From assembly GCA_007449985.2 (NCBI GenBank), contig VIIQ02000352.1, positions 1-64,000 on the forward strand: a DNA stretch of 64,000 nucleotides, read 5' to 3'. A program made the position numbers and the translations under genes. Below are positions 45,501 through 56,500 of the stretch, piece by piece. Numbering within the stretch: the first letter of the stretch is position 1; each line of letters opens with the position of its first letter. The notes beneath the pieces were generated by a model, which saw nothing but the letters and a program-made list of their open reading frames with translations, had not been told where the DNA came from and made no database searches. This stretch comes from Desmodesmus armatus. Its lineage: Eukaryota > Chlorophyta > Chlorophyceae > Sphaeropleales > Scenedesmaceae.

Positions 45501-48500
45501 GCTGAGAGCCTCAATCAAGGTATGACTGCGGTTTGGGTGTTAAGGGTGGAAGTGATCTGCAGGAACAGGGGTGGAAGGCGACTGGGTTGTACACCAGGGA
45601 ATTTTTTGTGGGTCATAGCATGCCATGCCCTGGTTGCAATTGACGGCTGGCTTGCTGGGTGATCTCGATCGCCGTCACACCTGACCTGAGAAACTGGGGT
45701 ACTACAGGCCCTTCGGGGCACCCTCATGAGCCCCTGGCTCGCTGGCAAGTGCCGAGGTTGGGACTCTGTCCCCATTTACTGTGCTGTACGGTACTGTACT
45801 GTACTGCAATGCTTTTTCTTGCGAAGCACAGCCTGTTTTGTTTGAGATGTCACTGCATATGTGCCTCGACAGCGCGTGTGGCGCAGAAGAAGAAGAGGTT
45901 TGCATGTTGTACCACAGCCTTCTAAACGACCAAATTAGGTGCATCTGGGGCACACTCCTCCTCAGAATCTCCCTGATAGCACCCGGGGTCTGCAAACCTG
46001 GTGAAATTTATGATTGGGGAGTGGCATGGTGTGGGTGGTTTGGAATCGTGTTGGGGTTAAGGTGCATGGCCAAGAGCTTTCCAGGTGGGTCAGCAGCAGG
46101 GTCCCGCACACCCTGCCGTCAGCCACCGCTGCTTCATGTTGCGCAGAAGCGCATGGGAAACAGAAGCCGTTGTTCCAGCCGCACACATATCTCTTCTGTC
46201 CCCCCTCCCCTGCTTCTCCATCCTGCCAAGGTTCCCACTTCACCGCTGCTGGTACGGGCGACTCACAGTGTGTCATTACTACATTTTTTACGTCGTCCTC
46301 TCTGTGTTGCAGGTGATGATGTTGGAGGAGCTGCAGCGCCCCCAGCTGTGGGTGCACCGCCCCCAGGTGCTGCGCAGAACGACGCCGCTGGTGTGGTGCA
46401 GGGTGCTGCTGCTGACGGGGCTGCACAGCTGCCTGGTGAGTGTGGCTGATGGGTGGATGCTGTTTGGCCTGACAGATATCTGGCACCAACCTCTCCTTCA
46501 CTGATGGGGTGGAGGTTGGGTGGGGGTGGGGGGCTTGCCATTTGTTTTAGGACATGAGCATCAGTGTTAGTGGGGTGAAAGGCTGAGAGCATCTTTTGAC
46601 AGGTATGACTGTGGTTTGGGTGTTGAGAGGGAGGAAGTGATTTGCAGGAACATGAGTGGAAGAGGGCTGGATTATACACCAGGAACCCGTGTGGGTCACA
46701 GCACTGTGCCTTGGTTGCAATGCTGATTCTCCCGCAATTGTTTCAGCCTGCTTTCTTTGACGTTCCACTGGCTGCAAAGGTGCCACGAGGACTGATCAGC
46801 ACGACGCTGGCAATGAAATTACATAGTTGCTTCTGGGTTTCCTGCTGCAGCCAGGGTACTACTGTAGTGCACCATGCTGGCTGCCATGGTTTCCTGTTCC
46901 ACCACAATGACTCAGGCAGTGCTGCTGCTGGGATACAGGATTTGCTTCATGGATTTTGGCATGTCAAACGCATCCCACGCACTCTGCCGTCACCAACCAT
47001 TGCGCACGATTTGCGCGTGCAATCACCTCAAAATCAAATAGGAGCAGGTGGTTCCAGACACACACATCTTTCTTCCTCTTGCCCCCCTCCCTGCTTGTCC
47101 ATCCTTCCAAGGCCCTCACCTCACCTCACCCCTGCTGGTCTGAGCGACAGGCTGTGTGTCATCAGTACATTTGTTGCCGTCGCCCTTCCTGTGTTGCAGG
47201 TGATGATGACGATGGTGCGGCTGCAGCGCCCCCAGCTGTGGGTGCACCGCCCCCAGGTGCTGTGCAGAATGATGCCGCTGGTGTGGTGCAGGGTGCTGCC
47301 GCTGACGGGGCCGCACAGCCGCCTGGTGAGTGTGACTGATGTGTGACCTTGCTGATATACAGCACCAACCCCTCTGCATTGATGGGGTGGTGGTTGGGTG
47401 GGGTGGGGGGGGGGGGTGGCGGTGGGGGGCTTGCATATTTGTCTGCCAACACTAGCATCAGTGTTACTGGGAGGCTGAGAGGCTCTTTCAATTATGACTG
47501 CGGTTTGGGTGTTGAGGGTGGAAATGGTTAGCAGGAACAGGGGTGGAAGGCGGCTGGGTTGTACACCAGGAAATTCTTTTTGTGGGTTATAGCATGCCAT
47601 GCCCTGGTTGCAATGCTGTTCTCTTGCGAAGGACAACCTGTTTTGTTTTAGACGTCACTGGATATGTGGCTCGACAGCGCGTGTGGCGCAGAAAGGGGAA
47701 GGGGTTTGCATGTTGTACCACAGCCTTCCAACCGACCAATCCAGGTGCATCTGGGCACACCCCTCCTCAGGATCTCCCTCATAGCACCCGGGGTCTGCAA
47801 ACCTGATGACATTTATATTGGGGAATGGCATGGTGTGGGATCGTGTTGGGGGTCAGGATGTAAGGCCAGGGGCTTTGCAGGTGGTATAGCAGCAGGGTCC
47901 CTCACACCCTGCCGTCAGCCACCGCTGCCTTATGCTGCGCAGGATGCGCATGGGAATTGCCTCAAAACAGAAGCAGGTGCTCCAGCCGCACACATATCTC
48001 TTCTTACCCCCCGCCCCTGCTTCTCCATCCTGCCAACGTTCCCACTTCACTGCTGCTGGTATGGGCGATACAAAGTGTGTCATCACTACAGTCTTTCCGT
48101 CGTCCTCTCTATGTTGCAGGTGATGATGATGATGGTGCGGCTGCAGCGCCCCCAGCTGTGGGTGCACCGCCCCCAGGTGCCGTGCAGAACAACAACGCCG
48201 CTGGTGTGGTGCAAGGTGCTGCTGCTGACGGGGCCGCACAGCCGCCTGGTGAGTGTGACTGATGTGTGGCCAGCCAACCCCTCCTTACTGATGGGGCGGA
48301 GGTTGGGTGCTGGGCGGGGGGGGGGGGGGGGTGGTCTGGGGTCTTTATCCTTCTGATTAGGGGGGCGCAGTGTCGGTGGCTGGGAATGCTCGCGCCGCCG
48401 CAGCAGGTGCTGCATAGGCAGGGAGGTAAGCGGCAGGTTGTGAAGTGCCGGTGCGTATGGAATTATCGACCAATCCAGGTGCATGCGTACGTCTTGCTTG

Positions 48501-51500
48501 TAAACAGCACCCACTTTGCAGGACTCGTGAGCCTATAGCCGGGGCAGGCAGAGGTGAGAAGTTAAACCCCATGAGACCTTGGTCCAGGTTTATGGCACCT
48601 TCCAAGGTGATTTGGGTGTCTTTTGTTGATAAACCGCAGCCTGCGGCCCACGGCGATGGAAACTTCTTCGATCGAATGACTTCTCGGCTGATTCGTTTGT
48701 GGCAAGCTGATGGGGGGGGGGCACGTGTGCGTGTGTGTGTGTGTGGGGGGGGGGGTGTTCTGTGTCACATAGTGCAAGTGTGGTAGCATTTTGACTTGCC
48801 AGACCCGAGCAGAGGGGGGGGGGGCCCTGGACAATGACTGCAAAACAATCGAGCCAGGCTGTTGTAGTATCAGGGGTGTACCACAACCCCAAGGCAGGGA
48901 GGAAGGGGGGGTGCACATGCTAATCTGCGCAGGGGGTAGAGAGGTGCGCTTGGTACCTCGATGCGCTTGATAATTTTTCGCAGTGTGGGAGCTGTACACC
49001 GGAGAGGACTCCTGCGTCGACAGCCTAGGTTTACAGGGTGTTCTACCCCTGCCCTTACGTCTGTATATCGACCCCTTACTGAGTTGACCAGCACCGCCCG
49101 CCAGAGAGAGAACCAAGACAGCATGTCTTGACCAGATTATCATGCAGGCCATCACATAAATTCTTGGTGGTCACCAGAAGGGGGGGGGGGGGTTCGTCGC
49201 GATTGGTACGTGTTGATAGCAGGTAGCTTTGGATCACTGCCCCGCTGACTTGCATCATGTGGTGACAGGCTTGCTGGCGGCTGCATTGCAACCTGGTTGG
49301 CTGCGACTGGGGCAGTATAGCCGGAGTGTCTGCTGGATCGGCAGTACATCTGGGTGTCTGCTGCTTGCGCAGTACAACCTGACTGTCTGGTGCTGAAGCT
49401 GCACAACAACCCCCTCCCATCGTGCCCCCAGCACGCGGCAGTATCTGTCAAACAATGCACACATACACCATATGGCAACTGCTGCTTGCGGCAGCATAGG
49501 CACTGGCATCTGCAGGCTGCAATAGCAACATCATAGGATTCGCTGATTTGTTGGCGTTTGCTGCTTTCAAACCTTGAAAAGTGTTCAAAAGAGACTTGAT
49601 GTGTTGCACTCACCCCTCGCGGCAGGGAGTGGCAACATAGCGTCAGTGCCAGCACGTCAAAAAGGGGGGGGGGGAGTCGGCAAGCTGGACAATCACCCAC
49701 CTACAGTTTGGCCTGGGGAATCCTGGATGTATCACTAGTGCCGAGGTTGGGACTCTGTGACACAATTACTGTACTGTACTGCACTGTACTGTACCCCTTT
49801 TCCAGTGCTGTTCAGCATTCTGGGGGCCCTCCCAGAATGCACTCCACCACTGATCACTGTATGGAGGCCAGGCCACAAGAAAGCTTGCAGCATGGATTGC
49901 GAGTGCAAAATCGTCACAACAAAATGGACTGTTACGTATGCTTACAGAAGCAATTTCCCCAGCCAGGTCATTTTTTGTGGGGGAGGGGGGGGGTTGGTAC
50001 AAGTAGATACTTTTGCCACACAGCGGTACTCTCTACACTTGATTGACCGGGTAATCCAAAGACGTACACTTGAAACGAGGAAACCTGCAAAAGACACGGT
50101 AGTACTGTGTGATGGGCAGTGGTGATCTAGACTGCCGCCTGCTGCGGGGTGCCAAATCGATGGCTACCTAAGTACAAAGACTGAAAGTGCTTGGTAGGGG
50201 AAATTGAGTACGATCTGTGGTGTTGGAGGTTGACTAATGCAACTTCAGTCAACCCACCTGAATTGCATCAGTCAATGGTTGTCAAAATGTGTTCAGTGCT
50301 ACAAGCTGGCATGTTGACCATTTCTGTTGGGGTATTGAACGCCTCCCATAGACACCAAGAAACGTGCAAAAGCAGGCTGGAAGGGGGCGGGGGCATGACT
50401 GCACCTCTCCACCTCTCCCTACACACAGACGTGTCATTGATTTTGATCATCTGCTGTCCTGAGTCAGTACTGGGATATGACCATCGCACTTTCACGTCAT
50501 CACTGATTACCTTGAGCTTTGCCTGCCCCCCCCCCCACCCCCATACCGGATAGCTGCAGCCTCCTCCGCCACCCACACATGCACCACCCCACATACTGTG
50601 CTGCACTTTGTGCTGCAACAGCAACTGGCACCATGCGCGAGGCCCTTAGCATGTGTGGCACACTGCCTGACAAGTGCCCCCCCTCCCTCCCTCTGCACCT
50701 CACCCCCTTCCTTGCAGGCCATGATGCAGCCGCTGCGGCCGCAGCAGGAGCAGCACCGGTGCCAGTACCAGCACCTGTTGCAGTGGCAGGGCCAGTCCCC
50801 GTGCCAGTCCCTGTGCCAGCAGCAGCAGCAGTGGCAGTGCCCGCACCTGTGGCAGGGGCAGGGCCAGTCCCCGTGCCAGTCCCTGTGCCAGCAGCAGCAG
50901 CAGTGGCAGTGCCAGCACCTGTGGCAGGGGCAGGGCCAGTCCCCGTGCCAGTCCCTGTGCCAGCAGCAGCAGCAGTGGCAGTGCCCGCACCTGTGGCAGG
51001 GGCAGGGGAAGTCCCCGTGCCTGTCCCTGTGCCAGCAGCAGCAGCAGTGGCAGTGCCCGCACCTGTGGCAGGGGCAGGGCCAGTCCCCGTGCCAGTCCCT
51101 GTGCCACCAGCAGTGGTGGCAGCAGCGGCAGCACGCCTGGCACAGGCGCACAACCATCTACAGGGTGCCCAGCAGTGTGCAGGTGTAGCGATGCAGCTTA
51201 CGGGCGACGTCGCAGGTCTTGGGGTGGTCAACCTCCAGATCTGGGACATGGCAGCCATGCAGTTGCTCTTCAACTCTGCCCAGTGGCTAGCCCAGCGTGC
51301 AAGTCTCCAGCACTCCAGGCAGACTGCAGGCGCTGATGCAGCTTCTGTCCAGGCAGAAGCACTCACTGCGGAGGCCCACGCCAACAGCGTGCGCCAGCTG
51401 GCAGTGCAGCAGCAGCAGGCCGGCGGCCCGCCTGTTGTTGCTGCCCAGCTGCAGCAGTGCGTGACACGTGTCGATCAGATTGCACGCTGGGTCAGGGAGC

Positions 51501-53501
51501 AGGCAGAGGTGGCAACTGTCCTGTCGCAGCTGCTGCACGCTGCTACTGGGCCGCTGCTGCAGTTGGCTCAGAATGCAGGCAACCTACAGCCACTGAGGGT
51601 TGAGTTTGAGAATGATATCAACTTTGGGGTGCCAGTAGTGCAGGCAGCAGCTCGGGCAATGAGCCACAGCTTCAACAATGAGCCGGGTGTCAAGGTCAGG
51701 ATGATGAGGGCCGTCACTGCCCTTGTTGAGCCTGCAGCAGCCACGGCAATCCAGGGCATGCGCCTGCTGACTGGCCCCAGCATGGTGCGCATGGCGGTGC
51801 TGCAGTTCACCTCCATAGGCAACCCCATCATCGGCCACCTGTCGCTGGCAGCACTGCAGCAGGAAGAGCAGCCTATGCAGCAGATACTGCCACAGCAGCT
51901 GCAGCAGCTGCTGATAGAGCAGCGGCAGCAGCTGATTGACCTTGCTGGCATCCACTACTACCAGCAGCAGCTGCAGCAAATCCCAGGGGGCCAGCAGCAG
52001 GGGCTCCCAGTCGGCCAGCTGCAGCCCGTGGCTGCAGTTGGTGGGGTGGCAGTGGCAGCAGGCCCTCAGGGGGGCCCTCAGGCTGGCGGTCAAGTGGCTG
52101 GTGTTGCAGGGTAAGTGCCGCTGTGCGTTTTTGTCAGGTGGTTGGACAAGTTTGGGAGAGGGGTGGGGGTCAACACTGACAATGTTATGGGCGGTTGTGC
52201 TGATCACTCAAAACCGTCAAGGGTGGATGTGCTGCTGCTTTGCGGGGGGACATGCTTGAGTGACTTGGGCACGCTGACAGACGTTAGCTGTGCTGTACTC
52301 AACCACAATTGCATCTGAGTGAGGGTTTGAGGGACTTGAGCCCTTTCAACCCTTGCAACATGTTACCCCGTGTCACAATAGTTGTTGACTTCATGCGTCA
52401 GGTGCACTCGACACCGTCATCTAGTTGGGTTGATACTCTCAGGAAGTCCAATCATATTATTGGAGTGGGGACGGCCTTACATGCCTTTTCCTTTGTAATG
52501 CATCCGTTGACTGTCATTTGCAGTACAGTGAAGAATGTGGACTGATGTTGTGCCTGAGAGTCATGACCCCTGTTGCTTACTGCTGCTGGTTTGCAGGGCT
52601 GGTCCACTGCCGCCGGAATGGCAGGCACTGCTAGATGCCAAGATAGAGGTGGCGAAGATGCCGCTGCAGGGAGCGACAGCTGCGCAAGGGGCCGCTGTTG
52701 AAGAGGCAGGAACCGTGGTGGCAGCACTGTGGGCCGCAGGGCCAGACATCCCTGCAGGTGACATGCAGGCGGCTGAGGCTGCATTGGCAGCAGCAAGAGC
52801 ACTGTGGGCCAACCCGCCGATTCCACCAGGTGAGCAATCATGATTCATTCGCGGAAACTTCAGCACATGGATAGGAAGAAACGGCTGCTTTGAGCTGGGC
52901 AGCATCTGATGGGCTTTGTATGGCTGTGTGCATGTGTGTGCTGGCAGGAATTAGGGGTGTTTGGTGCCCGTGTTCCCACGTGCTAGGGGGATGGCCGTGT
53001 AGCATCTGCTTGAAAGGGCAGGGGTGGGGGCTTGCTGCTGAGAGTTTCATGATGGCAGAAGCATTACGTTGCCCACAAGACAGCGCTGGTTGGTTGCTGG
53101 TGCAGTCCTGCAGGATTAATGCACAACGTACAGGTAATCACGGCATGGTCACCGTGTGGCATGTCTGCTGGCTTGCAGATCGGTACAGTGGTCTGGGCGC
53201 TCGCTTGGTGGATGTCCAGATGACGGCAGTGGTGCGGGCCGCCCACCAGCAGCTGCAGGTCGCAGTCGCTGGTCTGCAGCCTGAGGAGGTGGTGTTGTGC
53301 TATCGTGCCGCACGCGCAGTGCTGGTGCGAGAACTTGGCGCCATCAATCGCATCAGGAGGCTATATCACCAGGCACAACAGCAGCTGCAGCAGGCGCAGC
53401 AGCTGCTGCAGCAGGCACAACAGCAGCATCAGCAGGCACAACAGCAGGTGCAGCAGGCACAGCTGCAGCAGCCACAGCAGCAGCCACAGCCAGCGAATTG
53501 A
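42600..53501 (+). CDS. Unidentified modular Ala/Pro/Gln-rich membrane protein, 1024 aa, 13 exons
   Basis: Exons: 42600-42758, 42898-42920, 43197-43288, 43490-43594, 44031-44150, 44344-44466, 45235-45360, 46313-46435, 47200-47325, 48120-48248, 50718-52110, 52597-52829 and 53179-53501 (TGA). All splice phases agree and the total is divisible by three. The N-terminus has two hydrophobic segments ([16 protein letters not shown] ~11-26; [20 protein letters not shown] ~34-53). Seven exons, each phase 1 at both ends, then encode modules of 35-43 residues ([20 protein letters not shown] then [20 protein letters not shown]). Exon 11 opens with 24-aa repeats ([20 protein letters not shown]...) and continues as an Ala/Gln-rich, mostly helical domain with a distinctive core ([40 protein letters not shown]). 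Exons 12-13 add more helix and a Gln-rich coiled-coil-like tail. No known family recognised; a surface or wall-associated scaffold is one possibility (inference). Confidence 0.8.
44344..48248 (+). repeat. Tandem array of duplicated two-exon blocks
   Basis: Exons at 44344, 46313 and 48120 (type B) and at 45235 and 47200 (type A) alternate as B-A-B-A-B. Type A exons and their following introns (GTGAGTGTGACTGATGTGTG, then GATATACAGCACCAACCCCT) are almost identical to each other. Type B exons and introns are also most similar to each other. Block periods are 1969 and 1807 bases, so the array grew by duplicating a two-exon block, not single exons. Exons are 123, 126 or 129 bases, always a multiple of three. 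Confidence 0.88.
48249..50717 (+). other. Long intron (2.5 kb) of the modular gene
   Basis: Lies between module exon 48120-48248 and the large exon 50718-52110. It contains G-runs and a (GT)n tract at about 48729-48756, and minisatellite-like pieces such as GTACTGTACTGCACTGTACT near 49772. I found no further exon, although decayed module exons may exist. Confidence 0.55.
50792..51106 (+). repeat. 72-bp in-frame minisatellite coding for 24-aa Pro-Val/Ala repeats
   Basis: Units start at 50792, 50864, 50936, 51008 and 51080 (the last partial). Each encodes [13 protein letters not shown] followed by [11 protein letters not shown]; unit 4 has Glu for the first Pro. Exact 72-base spacing and near-identity point to recent unequal exchange or slippage. 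All six frames are open through the array, so the long minus-strand frames here are artefacts. Confidence 0.93.
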
Positions 53502-56500
53502 GTGGTGTGAAGCACCATATTGCTGCACCATATTGCTGCACAGCGTCTCCTGGCAGAATGTTGGAATGCGGTTCACATGAGAAAGTGTGTCGCACAAGTG
53601 GTGCATGTTGGACTGCTAGCGCACGTCGTTGGGGTCTTACCCTCTTACCCAACTTGTGACACGCTTGCATGTCAGTAGGCGCATTGGCCTGAGGTGTTCG
53701 ACTGCCGACAGGTGTCACTGTGTGCCTTCTTTTTGAGAGGCGACAAATGCTGACTGCGCTGTGTTGAGGTGGCAATGTGTGCACGTCTGGGTGCGCATGT
53801 TCAAGCCAGCCGCCAAGGCTGGTTGACAAACTTCGTGGTTGCTACTGTGTGGGCCGTTGACCACACTTATCTGCAGACATGGCCGCCGTCTTTATTGTTA
53901 TGTTGACATGTTTATACCCTACGTATACCTACGTATGTTTGGGGACCTGCATCGGTTATTGGACAAAGGTTTCGTAGCTTATGCTTACGGCTCGGCGCCC
54001 TGTGCTTCAGCCTAGCACTTTGAGGACGACGTGTATGGTACAGCGACTTTGGGACATGTTGGGACGCAGACCACTTGGGCCACTGCCTTACATACATGTA
54101 TCCCAGGTTTGTCAGGGTGCTGTGGCAGTGATGTTATGTCTACTGCTTGAGCATGCACACTGGGTTTCTATGGAATACAGCTGCGCACTTGTCCTGAGAT
54201 GCTGGCTCACTTGACATGTGACATGATCACCACTTGTCAAGAGGTTGGTTTTGCGGCCATGGTCACTATCGGCTGATGTTGTGCATGGTGTAGAGTATTG
54301 CGTCAGACTTGTCTGGCCCTTCTGGGCTGAATGGGCATGTCAAGTACACTACTGTGGGTGTGGAACTTGACGTGCAGACCGGACCCGCATCTGCTGTTTA
54401 GCAGCCCCATCTGTCATGTTCCTTTCAGATGCAATGACAAGAAGAGGCGCTTCGCCTGACGGGCGGCTGGGCATTTCATGTCCTATGCTTCGTGGGCATT
54501 CTGAGAGAGCAGCTTTTCTCACGTCAGATCGGACGTGTTACACACATTTTGGACAGTAATGCACGTAGCCAAGACAGACCGCATGCGCTTTGAGCCACTG
54601 TGCTCTGGCATGGGAGTGTGTGCTTTTGTTGGTGGTTTTTTTTATGCATGGTGTCAGGGCGCGCAATTTGGCATGGCACTTGTCATAATGTGAGGGAGCT
54701 GGTAGTTGTACGTGTGGGGTGGTTGGGCGGGCTGCAAGCCTGCCTCTGTTTGTGATGCACACAGCAGGTTACCACTGCACAGGTCACTGTGACATCAACC
54801 ACTGGACTGCTGCTGCATCGATCTGTAGCGGCTGCAGCTGTTCCTTAGCACAGCTTGCAGCTGTGCTCAAACCACCAGCAGACCCGCCCTCAAAGCTCAT
54901 TTTGAGTTGGCGTCCTTCACTGCGCACCAACCTGGGATTGTGGGTGTCTGTTTCTGTGCGACCGCTGTGTCGACCTCCTTGCAGGGGAACTGGCAGTGTT
55001 ATCGGCATGCTGTTGTGGGTAGGTCTTGGGTTTGCTGTGAGAATGATGGCCAATGCTGATATACTCATGTGAGCCCCGCATCAACTGTGCTTGTGCCGCC
55101 CCTTTGGTCACGCTGTGATGCGCCGACCCTTTGGGGGGGGATATAGGCCTGCGACGTGGCCCAGCAAGCTGATGGACACTCTTTCTTGAGCACAACGCCG
55201 GTGGTGTGTCCAGGCATTCACATAATTCATGCCCTCTGGGCGTGGTTTGGCAAACCTTTTTGCCCTCCTTGAGTGTTGGTGTTGTTGGGTGTTGGCGCCT
55301 CACTCTCCTCGTAAAGCATGCAAGGCCTGCAGCAATGCAGCGCACATTTTCAAGTTTGCAAGGGTGCCAGATAAGACGGCTTGCCAGGTGCTGTCACGTG
55401 GCACCTTAGACAGTCTGATCAGTGGCATTTGGGGCTTGGCAAGGCTGGTCCTGCATCGTGTTTGAAGTTTGCCGTGTTGTGCTGGCCTCCTGCCATACTG
55501 TGGGGAATGCTGCAGCCCCAGCCTGTCAGCCCTATCTGTGGGCGTGCACGGCTGTATCAGGCATTTGTTCACACCATGGATGTGGTGCTCAATTGTTCAT
55601 GTATGTACACCGTGCTGCCCAACAGCAATGGCGGTGGCAACTAGCTGCAGGAAGGCTACTCGCATCTGGGTGGGCTGTCAAGCGTGTGTGGTGTGTGTGA
55701 TGGCTTGCTTGCGCGAAAAAGGCCTTATGGTTGTGGCTGAATCAGCAGCAGATCGCTCTGTTTCTGCGGGCAAGGAAATGGCAATGATTGCCAAGGGTTG
55801 TGCGAGCGTCTGGGTTGCATTGTTTCCCTGTGCTGGCTGCATATTTCGAAGAACGGTTGGCAGTCTAACGTGACCGCTGACAAGGGTGGTTTCTCTTTGG
55901 CTGCAACTATTGTCCCCAACCAGACTGATGTGTTGTGTGCATGCTTTGCTGCTGCATGGTGACGACCGTCATTGTGCTGTGCGCCTTCGAGGCTGTCTCC
56001 TGCCTGACGACATCCCTGCCTTGGCATTTTCCTTGTTGCATTACCTTCGACGCGGTCGCTGATATGCTGGCCACGTTTGGGTGGCTTTAGACGAGACATC
56101 TACTGCTGTGTGATTGGACCAGGACAGGCCATCCACAGCTGCTACCTGGTAGTGTGGGCATGACTGTGATACAGCGGCAGAGCGGCTGTGTTGCACATAC
56201 TCGTCGAACGACAAGGCGCATGCATGTTGTCCTGTTGTCCTCGCTCTGAAGTGACACTGCTGAGTGCATTGGACACTTCTTGGTTACTAACCTAGCAGCA
56301 CACCCCATTTTGTGCACCAGCTGCCAGGTGCAACTGCTGCCATGCTGTTTCTGCTGCTGCTGGCATGACACCGTGGCGTTTGTGTACAGCAGGACAGGAC
56401 ACTGTTGCCTTGGGAGAGTGTGTGGTTGTACTACGGCCAGCCATGTGGGTTTGTGGTGCACAGCTGTTAGGGCGTGTGACATACGTACCTGGCGCAGCAT

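Noticed and set aside
45197..48514. Long alternative-frame proteins across the module exons (text such as LWVHRPQV or [17 protein letters not shown])
   Set aside because: The exon text is open in several frames because of its composition. Only the Asp/Gly/Ala/Pro frame joins all exons in phase and continues into exon 50718-52110.
50500..51384. 294-aa and 216-aa minus-strand frames rich in GTGTG or CHCCCC
   Set aside because: Shadows of the 72-bp coding repeat on the plus strand, which has splice sites and downstream continuity.
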